A DNA stretch of 64,000 bases from Drosophila pseudoobscura (taxonomy: Eukaryota > Arthropoda > Insecta > Diptera > Drosophilidae): positions 6,696,001-6,760,000 of the forward strand of contig NC_046679.1 in the NCBI RefSeq assembly GCF_009870125.1, written 5' to 3'. Positions 50,489 through 62,934 of this stretch are shown here, piece after piece (the stretch's first letter is position 1; each line of letters starts with the position of its first letter). The notes below the pieces were generated by a model that made no database searches, was not told where the DNA came from, and worked only from the letters and a program-made list of their open reading frames with translations. A program made the translations under genes and the position numbers.

Positions 50489-52158
50489 CTCCTGCTGCGG
50501 AAATGTCCGAGGGTTAACCCTAGCCAAGCATTACCAGCCACCTACAACGATGGACCTCCCGTTTCAAACGAGGACTAGCCGCTGCCAGCCGCAGCACCAC
50601 CCACTGACGATCGTTTAAAGTATTCTCGAATATTAGATAAGATTTATCATCATAAGGAATCGGGTCGTGTCAGCGGAGACCGAACAAAGCAAAAACTGCA
50701 ATATTAACAATTTGGGAGCACGTGTACATATAATATTACTTTGCCCGAAATTAGATCGTAGACATTATGGCCATTTAAAGCAATAAGGTGTGTACATACT
50801 TACCTGGGGATATGAGCGTATAATTTATTCGTTAAGATTGAGTTGACCAAAATACAATCCATATGTTGGACAATAACCAATAGATAGTATATTTAACGCT
50901 TATTTATGCTTACAATGTTGCAATGCTGGTCTGTACAATAATTGTATTTGTTAAGCTACGCAATTAATTAGTTAAGAAACCCACGTAGAGATATAGAGAT
51001 ATTAATGTACTAGGTGCTTACGAATGGTAACTAAAACGAAATACTCATATTATATAGGAGAAACACCCAACCCAATCCAATGCAAGCCAACCGCACAAGC
51101 CAAAACTATTCATCTAACTAACACACTGCTGAAGGAACGAAAAAACAGTTTCAAATAAATAACAGTCACTGCCAAACCTTATATCTTATACCCGGTGCTC
51201 GTGGAGTGAAAGGGAATATACGAGTGTGTAAGAAACAGGCATTTACAGGTCCAAAAAAGTATACATAAGAAGGATCGATCTAAGCACATACTTAATTGTC
51301 AGTCCGTCTGAGATATACCATTCGATGATCAAGCATTGATATGTGATGCTCAAGTATCTAGATACAAGTTCGCCTTTTGATTCTGCTTCTCTCTTGTGAT
51401 AGTGATTCATATTTTTCAAATTGAAACTAAATCACTTGCACAGCTGTGACACAGAAAAACAATCTGAGTAACGGGTATCGCATAGTCGGATAACCTCGAC
51501 CATATCATTCTTACTTGTTAATGTTGAATTCATCATATCCCTATGGCCTAAGTCCCGGTACTAAGTATCCTCGCTGTATGTTTTGATACTTTTCGTATTA
51601 CATTCTAAGTTATTAGTTATACAAGAACGTCTTTTAACAAAATATTTAATGTGAATTAAAGGAATTTAAAAGCTGTTTACCAACCAATCTGCTCTTGCGC
51701 CTTCATTTGTGGGGAAGTACTCGTACACCAGATGGTAATAGAAAAGTTTATCATTTATTTAAAGTATGTATTTCATATTTTTAATGGAAGATATATAATT
51801 GGCTTTCATTACACTGACTAGGGGCTGAAAGCTCATTGATATACATTTGATTGTAGATGTTGTCTCATGTTCTTAGACGCTACATACACCGACGATTTCT
51901 ACTCTACCAAAAGTTGTTCTTCATAATAAAAATCCCCGGTTCTGTTGCTGAGTGAATTTCAGTGAAGGATGTGCTCTGGCAACAGGCGGTGGCCTTTGTG
52001 CTGTTGTAAATTTGAAATGGATGATAATTGTGCGATGGTATCGCTGCTCTTGTGTATCACTGGGCGAGCCGACGGTGTTCAGGGGCGGCCCGCTGACGTT
52101 GAGGGTATTGCTGTTGGTTTTTGTTGCCTTTGGAAGTCTTTCGCCACGTGGGAAAGAT
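50489..52158. other. Convergent 3' UTR region of AdamTS-A and Act88F
   Basis: The left part is AdamTS-A 3' UTR. AAATAAATAA near 51153-51162 contains a plausible AATAAA signal. The right part is the Act88F 3' UTR, with AATAAA on the minus strand at 51759-51754. No gene is seen between. Near 50400-50600 there are two similar blocks containing GGTTAACC and TCAAACGAG/CCAAACGAG. Confidence 0.5.
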
Positions 52159-53798
<1,640 letters not shown>

Positions 53799-54155
53799 TT
53801 GGGGGCTCTCGCTCGAAGAGATTTTGGCTAGCTGGCAGGGCAGTACTCAGAGAAAGAGATGCGCGAAACTAGTGCGAGGCAATCATCTCGAATCGATCCA
53901 TATAAGCCGTTTTCTTTGTTCTGGTCACAGCATGAGAGAAGTTCGAGATCTTGGGGTGCATGCGACACACGAGGCCCCTTCGATTAGGTAGTTGATGTTG
54001 ATGCATTCTACAGTCGAAGTTAATGCTGGATAGTCCATCAAGTAGGGCTATTTCTTAAGGATACTGAGGGAAGTGTAACGTTTAACCCTTTCAACAACCC
54101 AAAATACCCATCGTAGGGGAGATGTAGAGAGAGAGCCAGAGTTAGATAAGAGAAA

Positions 54156-54198
<43 letters not shown>

Positions 54199-56150
54199 AT
54201 ACGAATGATAAACAAATGTGCGTGACAAGAATTGGCCAATCAATATGCTTCAGTAGTGGGTAATGCGGGCCCCGGCCCCACCACTTCCTTGTCCACTGCG
54301 GTGGCCGACGACTCACTCGCATCGCAGAGAGTTCAGAAAATAGAAACGAACCCTAGAAGGACCGACGCAAGACAATTGGCATGCCATGCCATGGTACGTG
54401 GACCCTGAGCTAACCGATAGAGATGAGATGCACATGCACAGGGACAACGGGACGGGACACTGGCAGGCAGTGAGAGACGGCACCAAAATAGATGCGCCAA
54501 GCAGAGCGGCACCTATTAATCAACATCAAGGTTGATCGAGATCGAGATCTCCGAGCGCGGTGCTCGAGGAAGCGGCATGGCATCCATGTCGTCGCCGCAG
54601 TCCCGAAGTTGCGAAATTACCGTGCCGTCCATTTATCAGAGCAATTAACCACAGTCCGCGCCGACACCGATGCATTTTCTCTCATTATTTTTGTTTTCCC
54701 CAATCGATGTGTATTTATCCTTTTAAGTACATTTATTTCTTTTTTTTTTCTTCTTTTCTATTTGGATTTTTTTAGAGCTTTGCTAGTTGCTATTTATACT
54801 TCGCACGTCTATAAATATTTGCCAATAGTTCGGAAGTGAATAAGTGGAATTCTTTTTAGAAATTGACTTGCCTTCGGGTGTCGAACCTCAAAGTGTTCAT
54901 GTGCATCAAAGAGGCATGATACTCTTGGCAAGGGTATGGCATATTTGTCCAGAAGCTTGCACAGAAATCCAAAATCCATAAGTACCAATGACCATGAATA
55001 TCAGTAGATATGTATTTGATGGTCTGAAGCGTCGAATTATGATCGAACTCATATTAAAGTTGAGGTCTTTTTGGTCTGCACCTTGGGCCTGCTTCTAAGC
55101 CTGGGAATCGCCAATTGCACGCGTGGCCGATAAGAATACACGTCAGTCCTTGGGGCAGCTTGTTGGATGGAAAATTGCGATTGATGCAGACATCTACATA
55201 TATGCCCTTATCCAGCCTGGCGTCCTGCAGTTATATTCTGGGTATAGCAGGCCTTCTTTCCCGCAAGTGTCATGTCTCTCCTTAAACTTAATTTACACGA
55301 AGGTAGTTTATGGATTGATCTAGTTAATGTTTGATCGGAGACTTAAAACTTTTTTGATCTAGTTCGGAAAAAGGCGTATCATAAGATTGATTAGTTTCAG
55401 AATCAGGTTGATCCAAAATGCGAACAAAATGGAGATTTAATTGTTTCCACGCATTCGACATGTATGTTACATGTTCCTTACATGACATTAGCACAGTGCC
55501 GCTGATTGTTGGATATGTGAACTAAAGTTGAGGGCGCCAGTGTAGAATGTAAAATGTAAATTCAATTCAGCCCACTGCACATTGGTCAGACAGCCGATAT
55601 TTTGGCATCAATTCAAGAATTTCAAAGAATCTATACCTCTAAGCTATACCTGGTTATCTAAATTATTTTACTGCTTTTGCGCATTTGCATATATATTTGC
55701 TGTTTGTTCAATTGGGTTGGACCACTGTCCATTCAGTATATACAATGTATGTAGATGTGCCAATTCGTACTCGAGACAGACCGAAAGGCAGAAGCGCTCC
55801 GCTTGCAAGATCCGAACCTTAAAAAAAATCGTCATCCATCCACCTGGCCATCGACAACAATCTTTGAATTTCCGTTAATTCTTTAGCATCGAATTAAGAT
55901 AGACATTTAACATTAGCATTAGCGATTAACTAACGTTCCGCGCAGGCTAGCGGGATTTCTTAGTTCAGGATTATCACGCAGCTCTCGCCACAGAGTCACT
56001 GAACGCACGGTGGGACACGACACAGGAAACTGTGAAAATATAATATCTTCTACTAGTATTTAATGAGAATTATAAATTTAGAAACATGTAACAATTAATT
56101 AGAGAATTATATACGAACAGCTACACATATATGACAAATTTGGCTTCAGC
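53799..56150. other. Intergenic region between Act88F and the importin gene
   Basis: No gene recognised. A (CA)n run lies at about 54158-54196. The remainder is Act88F upstream DNA and the importin 3' flank; ATTAAA on the minus strand at 56064-56059 could be the importin poly(A) signal. Open frames here are short and look like chance. Confidence 0.4.
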
Positions 56151-59100
56151 CTAATTGAGTAGATTCTGAACAATTTCAAATGCCTCCGCACTGTTACACG
56201 TGCTGGCCACGTTGTTAAAATGGTGCGGATAATCGTCCTTTAGTTCCTTCACGAAGGAAACAGCACTGGCAGTGGATTCGCTATCGCTTAGTTTCCCATT
56301 CACGAGCGCATTAAGGGTGACGGCCACCATCTGGCCAATGTAATCGACAACACTAGGACGCGCATTCATGTAGAGGACGCGGAAAGCCATGAGCACTATG
56401 TCATAATCTTCGGGGTCCTGGCGGAGGGGCAGATTGTGCATAAAAACTGGCAGCACGAAACCTAGAGGCATAATATTGCAATTGGTTATAATCAGGCGTG
56501 CCAGAGCCCCGCAGATATTATCCACTGCAAAGGCATCAGTCTCCCTGGCGATCGCATCGGAGAGAGCTTGCAAAATCACTGAAAACGAGCCAAAAGAATG
56601 TTCTTCAGCATTATAGACGAGTTCGCCCAGGCCGAAGAAGCAGCAATGACGCGCCTTGGGTTGGCAGTCGGTTGAGCCTTCTAGGAACACGGGCAAGAGG
56701 TCATCGAAATAGGTGACCACACGGATGCCCAGCGGCCGGATGCACTCGGACAGGACGCGGTAAACAAGAGTACGCTGATTTAGATCATCGTTTTTCTTAG
56801 CCTTTTCCTGCAAAAACGGAAGGTTATTTAGATCTGCGGATCACCAGCGAAATCTTACGCTTACCAGTTGGGTCAATAATAATTTGTACAGTCGTCCAAA
56901 ATACATTGAGTATGTCTCCGGGTCGAGAGCGTAGCTAATCGTGACCACGAGATTGGCAGCACTCTCAATAACCATCTCATCGTCCTCGCTCTCCTCGGTG
57001 TCCGTATCGCCCTCGCCATCGTCCACGTGCTCACTGTACTGACAGGCCGTTTTACTGAGTAGCACATCTGTGATGCCCTCAACGACAGCCTCTGCCAGTT
57101 GAGCCAAGGGCAAAGCCGCTTTCTTGACGGCCTTGAATAGAGCGCCGAGGTTTTCCAGTATTGTACAGACTATGTCCGGCTCCTCGTCTTTCTTGATAAG
57201 GTGAGTAAAATGTGGCACAAGGATGGTGCATGCAAGCTTCACGCCGTCTATGTCAGCCGTATAGCCGAGGGCTATCACAAATGCGTAGAGGGCGTCGATG
57301 GATGCCTTGCGGATGACTTCCTGGTTATGATCAATATTTTTGTGCACCACTTCGAATGCCTTCGTAAGGTAGGGCGTAAAGGATTTGCTTGAATTCACAG
57401 CAAAATCCCTCAAGGCCAATGTGGCCTCCTCCTTCTCAAGGACAAAGTCATTTTCCACCTGCAAGTCATCCGAACCATCGCCCACATCATGATTATTGGA
57501 TTCATTGTCACATTCGGTAGATGCCACCGACTGAAGCATGCGTGCCACAAACCTTGGGAACGCAGTATCCATATTATCAGTCAAAATGAACGATAGTCCG
57601 GAAAGCAAAGAGTAGATGGCACGCCTCAGGTCAGGATCATCTGGACCCTGATCCAGCATTGTCAGAGAAAACTGCAGTGTACAATCCGTGAGATGAGTAA
57701 AATTCTCTTTTCCCACAGAACTGGCGATTGAAGCCAGTGTATCTATGGCCACAATGCGCAGCTCATTGAGCGGCGCGGAGCATTCATAGACCAGATAGTG
57801 CGACAGTATATGCACAATCGGATTTAAGTACCGCGAGAAATTGGTCTTCGATACACTGGCCACCGTTGAGATGCTGATTAGGGCAAGCTTTCGAATGTGC
57901 ACGTGGTTCTCTTGGTCCATGCATTCGAAGAGACTGAGAATAATTTGAGATTACTATATGAACACAATGGGCAATAGAAACTATAAATTACCATTCCATC
58001 ACCACCGGCAAATGTGGTAAAATCTCATCTTCAAGGTGATCACATAAATCTTCCAGAGCATTGAAGATTCGATTTAGCTTGTTGGGCTCCACCGAATGGG
58101 TCATCTTCGCCTCCACAACCACTTGATGGATGAAATCGAGCACCACGGGCATTATCTGCGGTGCAAATGTGGATATCTCGGGCTGCATATGCTCTGTGAA
58201 CTGTCCCAGGGCAAAGAAGGCCACGTTATGCACGCGGGGATCCGGATCGATAACGCCCCTCTGGATGATGAGGCTCAGCAATATTTCCAGATTGTTCCGT
58301 TTGATGTACTCCGAGCAACCCTCGGAGATGACGGCTATGCACATGAAGGCGCCGCGACGGCGCAGTGGATCGGGACTCTGGAGAGATGGCTCGATAATTG
58401 GGAGAAGAGCTCGAAGAAGCTTCTCTGAGGATAGGTCGAAAGCCATGTTATCGAGGGCTTGGGTGGCAGCGCTGCCGGGACTATTGAAGGTTCCCGTGAA
58501 GTAGTCATCCTCTTCTTCATCGCTGTCGAATACACTGCAGATCATCTCGAAGATGGCGACCAGGATGGGCCCTAGCAGCTTCTGTTTGACGATTGTCCGC
58601 TTCTTTACGCTCACTACGCGTCCAACAAAGTCCACCACCTCAATACGGATGGGAGCATAGAACTGCTTGTTCCTCAAAATCTCCAGGCAGAACTGAACGA
58701 CGTTCTGTATATTCTTATTGAGCAATTTTGGGGTATTCTCGACCATGGAATCAAGCATGTCAAAGCCGGTACTGAATTCGGACACGACTCCCTTTTGGGC
58801 AAATGCCTGCAGGGCAAAAAGCATCAGGGGCACGGTATTTTCCAGCGTCTCCTCTGTGTGGCTGTCAACTAATGGAACCAGGAAACACATTCCCATCATC
58901 ATATTGGCTACAGTGGTTGTGGCCATATCTCCTTTGGCCTGGGCTGCCACCAGTACACAGGAAAAGAGTTCAAAGGCCGCCGGCATGCGGCTGAGAAAAT
59001 GATCTGGGGCAGCCTCGGCCAGCGTACAGAATATGGATGCCCCAAGCTCACTCTTCTTTCGATCGGGCATGTTGCAGAATCGAAAACTGATTGCCAGCAA

Positions 59101-59466
59101 ATCAGCCAACCACGAGTCCTCCTTATCCGCCTCATGACGCACCAAAGTTCCAATGAGCTTTCCAATCGCATTCCTTACACCCTTTTGCTCCTCTCCTATC
59201 AACGCCTGGAGCATGCAACTCTTTATTTCCTCCTGCTGTTCGGGCGCCGCCATCTGCCAGTGATGCAGTTTCTGGAGTCGTTTATTCATCAGGAGAACTG
59301 CGAGCTGGCGGACTGGTGCCTCTCGAGGCGACACCAGAATCTGGCAGAGCCCTGTCAGGGTCTGCGGATTCCTAAACGCCTGGCCCAAAGCTGTAGTGCA
59401 CTCGTGGATTCGCCTTGTATCTGTGCACATGATACCGCCAATTATGTCCACCAATGCCGCCTCCAT
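56151..59466 (-). CDS. Importin-4-like karyopherin beta
   Basis: Exons 59466-57992, 57933-56865 and 56807-56151 encode 1,066 residues (human IPO4 has about 1,081). It is a HEAT-repeat nuclear import receptor that binds Ran-GTP and cargoes such as histones and ribosomal proteins. Alignment by eye to IPO4 is clear: AVLLMNKRLQKL near the N terminus, RVHNVAFFALGQFTEHMQPEIS mid-protein, DDPDLRRAIYSLLSGLS, an acidic loop near residues 630-650, a second acidic loop EGDTDTEESEDDE, and VDNICGALARLII near the end. In D. melanogaster the importin-4 genes I recall (Arts and Apl) are on 3L, so a copy beside Act88F would be relocated or a separate paralogue. Reading frame intact. Confidence 0.85.
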
Positions 59467-59617
59467 ACTTGACTTGAAACTATATATTTTAGTTTATTTT
59501 CGGAAAATAAATTGTAATTTCGTAATGTGGTGCGACCAACTTTTTAGAAAAAACTATTCGAATGTGACCAAATGCTCGATATGCTTCTGACGTTTGTTTC
59601 CAAAGCACCTATATTTT

Positions 59618-59960
59618 TATCGATGAAAATATATATAAACCCCCAATGCTTTCAAGGATTTCCGATGTGTAGGAAAACTGGCAAAAAGTTTTTAAAGCAG
59701 CGCACACTGGGCGGAATTCCCAAATAAGTGGCATAAAGTCGAACATTTTGTTGAAGCAAATATATATTGAAAGAAGAATCCCTATATAAAAAATCGATAC
59801 ATTTTGTTGCTAAAAATGCAACCCTGTCATTCTGATCAAGCTTCAAAGTCAGTTGATTAGTCAGCTGATTCCTGCGACCAAATTAGCGGGAAATTTTTAT
59901 TTACTTTTTATTCACCAGTGCAGTGGCAATCTCAACTCTTAACTCAAGTCTCAATCGATA
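59618..59960. promoter_or_regulatory. ATCGAT site cluster at the importin promoter
   Basis: TATCGATG at 59618-59625 and ATCGATA at 59793-59799 and 59954-59960 lie 150-500 bases upstream of the importin ATG. Each differs by one base from, or is a 7-base match to, the DREF element TATCGATA; CGATA is also the BEAF-32 core. Such sites mark fly housekeeping promoters. Confidence 0.45.
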
Positions 59961-60018
59961 GAACCCGTTTTCTTTATACTGGCAACGCCTAAGGAAAAGT
60001 CGTCCCTGTACTCTATGT

Positions 60019-60036
60019 TTTATTGTTCAGTTTATT
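60019..60036 (-). terminator. Candidate poly(A) signals of the amidase gene
   Basis: Two AATAAA hexamers on the minus strand (60024-60019 and 60036-60031), about 240 bases after the amidase stop at 60271. Confidence 0.5.
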
Positions 60037-60270
60037 TAATAGTTTTAACTGGTTGTAACTGGAATTATGTATTTTACTTTTGCGTTTTTTTTACCTGCCT
60101 GTTTCATATTACAGCCATGTGGCTCTCTAAATATCCTGATAACGCGAGATCCCAGGAATACGAGAAGATGCCATATTCCAGCATATATTGCTATTGGTTT
60201 AATTTCATCCACCATTGGGACAGAAACTGTGTTTCGATGGATATTCAAAGAGGTCTTTCTCAACGTTCAT

Positions 60271-62073
60271 TTAATCATCAAACTCGTGTGGAGTGGGTGG
60301 CTGCCAACCGCCAAAGGCCCTCTCCAATTCCACGGCCAGGTGCAGACACAAGCGATCCTGATGGGGCGCCGCAATTACGGAGAATCCTATAGGCAGGCCC
60401 TGTTTATTAACTCCGACTGGCACATGCGTGACCGGCAGGCCGAGAACGTTGAAGATCAGGGTGTAGTCGATGCCCCACAACGGCAAAACCGTCCACTTGT
60501 GCCTGGCGGCCGGCGAGCTCATGGTGGGGAATAGGAGAACCCCGTTCTCCCCTAGAAATGTCTGTATGTTGGAATACAAATTGGCATTAGACATCATCGG
60601 AGATTGCGTGCACGCTAATTGGCCACTTACACTGAACTCTCCAATGAGCGCCCTGGACTCCGCATGGTATTGTTCCATTTGAGGTCTTCCCACAAACGCC
60701 TGGCAGCGGCGCATAAGCTCAAAGATCAGGGCGTTGGTTGTGTAACTCGACTGACCGCGGATGCTGCGAAACAGTTCGCCCAGAGTCTCGCGCACTTTGC
60801 CCGACCCCTCCGTTGGCTCGGCCTCCAGCAGGTAGTCCATCTGGTGCATGCCTGCAATCCCGGCCAGGGCCATCTCCATGGAGTTGCCGAGGTTTGGAAG
60901 CTTGGCGCGTTGCACATCCAGGCCGAGGGCTTTCAAGTGCACCACAGCCTTGCGAATTGCGTTTTGGATCTCCCCCTCCACCGACTGATGCATCCATCCG
61001 TTGATGCCCTCGAACCCCATGGCATAGTGGATCTTCAGTTGGCTTAACTGGAAGGGTTCCCTCAAGCGCAGTGTGGCTGCCTTCTCGCTGCCAGCCATCA
61101 CCTCGAGGAGATCAGGTAGATCCACGGCGAAGCGACTGATGGGTCCCTCCACCAGATATTGCTCAAAATCCTCGGCGATCGAGTTGGGGAAATGACCGCC
61201 CACGGATACCACTCCGCCGGACGGCTTGTGGCCAAAGATGCCGCAGTATAGACTCGGGATGCGAATGGAGCCGCCAATGTCTGAGCCGATGCCGAAGAGG
61301 GAGGCGCCAGCGGCATTTAAGGAGCCCTGAAAGGAAACTCTTTCGTTCATCGCAACATAGGGTTGAGGGGAATGTTACTACTCACCTCACCTCCAGAACT
61401 GCCACCGGGTGTGCGCTCAAAGTCGTACGGATTGAGGCAGCGGCCATTGAGCAAGGTGTCCGTCTCAATGCTGAAGCAGTACTCGGGCGTGGCAGAGACC
61501 AGCAATGGAATGGCTCCCGCAGAACGAATGCGCTTCACGGCGACGCCATCGTCCTGCGCTTTCACATTCCTTCTGGCCAAACTTCCCACGGCAAAGGTCA
61601 TGCCGCCCAGGGCACAAGATTCTTTCACTGTTAGGGGAAGTCCCAGGAGGGGGCGATCTTTGAACAGCTTCTCCACATCGTTCGAACGGGCTATGAGGTC
61701 ATCAGCCGACGCTGCTTCCTGCAGAGCTTCGGGAAAACGAGACTCGACCAAAGCATTCAAATGAGGATTGACCGCCTCTATCCGTTCTATGTAGGCCTTA
61801 ACGAGTTCCACGGAAGTCAACTAAAGTAGCAATAGATTAGCAGTCGAACCAAAATATGGATTTGTATTTCTCTTCCTTCATATCGACTCTCACCTGTCGC
61901 GTACGCAGACGTTTGCGCAGCTCCTGGACGCTCAGCGTAAGCAGGCGATTCCTTATGGGCGGCAACAGGGTTTCTTGTGCTTTCGGCGGGTACCAGAATC
62001 TGTCCAGCAGCGGTCCGACTATCAGGGCGATTGCCTTAACGGCAATCACAATTAAACGCAGAAATAATTCCAT
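60271..62073 (-). CDS. Fatty-acid amide hydrolase-like amidase (FAAH2 type)
   Basis: Exons 62073-61894, 61820-61386, 61326-60631 and 60561-60271, all phase 0, encode 533 residues (human FAAH2 has 532). The N-terminal hydrophobic segment (LIVIAVKAIALIVGPLL) is a membrane anchor. The amidase-signature triad is present: Lys in LPLTVKES, the cis-Ser of the GGSSGGE loop, and the nucleophile Ser in GSDIGGSIRIPS. The enzyme would hydrolyse lipid amides on internal membranes. The start at 62073 (ATGGAATTA) is used because the longer frame begins only at GTG. The last intron (60630-60562) is 69 nt with no stop, so retention would add 23 residues in frame. Several FAAH2-like paralogues exist in flies; I cannot say which this is. 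Confidence 0.88.
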
Positions 62074-62573
62074 TTCAGCCCGCACGCGATGGCGAATGAA
62101 GAGGTATTATATGGGGAAGAGAATTCACAAAACTTTCCGGTGTAAAACGTGTATAGCACATACACAGCACATATATGTATGTATATGTATAGTCAGCAGA
62201 GGCAGCAGTAAAAGCAGAAACAGAAGAGAGAGATGAACAACAAAGGTAGAAACAGATTGGCAGGAAGAGAGGGAGTAAGAGCGATCACAAGCAAGCGGTA
62301 AACGCGAGCGAGAGTGGGCTTGTGTTTACTAAAATACCTCTCACGGCTTCCAGCTGTCACGAATACGAATTCGTGTAATCTATGTGTTAAGAAGTGTATA
62401 ATAATAAGGGCTCGCGTACACTGTAGCTGAAAGCTTAACTGATCTGAAAGCTTTTTTCAGGCAGAATCAGCTGGCAGGTGCGTGCATTGTACGCTGATCT
62501 GATTGCTGAAAGCTATTACCTCCCTTTGTCTCCCTCCTTAAGTGGCATCAAATAATTATTATGATAATTAATT
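62074..62573. other. Amidase upstream region
   Basis: No gene seen. It contains AGAGAG-rich stretches (about 62225-62275) and a GTATGT/ATATGT microsatellite near 62172-62190. The amidase transcription start is probably within the first 150 bases but no TATA box is obvious. Confidence 0.35.
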
Positions 62574-62934
62574 GGGGTATATTAGATTTGTGGTGAAAAT
62601 GGATTTGTGTAACGTCCAGAAGGAATCGTTTCCGACCCCATAAAGTATATATATCAGCATTAATAACCGAGTCCATTGAGCCCTGTCTGTCTGTCCGTCT
62701 GTCCGTCCCTATCAGCGCCTAGTGCTCAAAGACTACAAGAGCTAGAGCAACGACATTTCATATTCAGACTTCTGTGATATGTCACTGTTACAAGTATTTC
62801 AAAACTTGCCCCGCCCAATGCCGCCCCCAAAAAGGGCGAAAATCTGCAGCATCTACAATTTCAAAAATACGAGAAAACAGAAAACGCAGAATCGTAGAGG
62901 ATGACTATATCTTCTATATCTTATATCTATATAA
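62574..62934 (+). repeat. Dispersed repeat with GTCT/GTCC stretch, copy 2, and its tail
   Basis: 62574-62785 matches the copy at 20092-20287 in order and orientation, with a longer GTCTGTCTGTCCGTCTGTCC run. Sequence from 62786 to 62934 (CCCCGCCCAATGCCGCC, AAAACGCAGAATCGTAGAG and others) resembles the downstream part of the same fly repeat family as I remember it. The satellite starts straight after. Confidence 0.7.

Noticed and set aside
59652-60534. Small gene between the importin and the amidase
   Set aside because: Open frames are antisense to the amidase or start at non-ATG codons, without splice or domain support.
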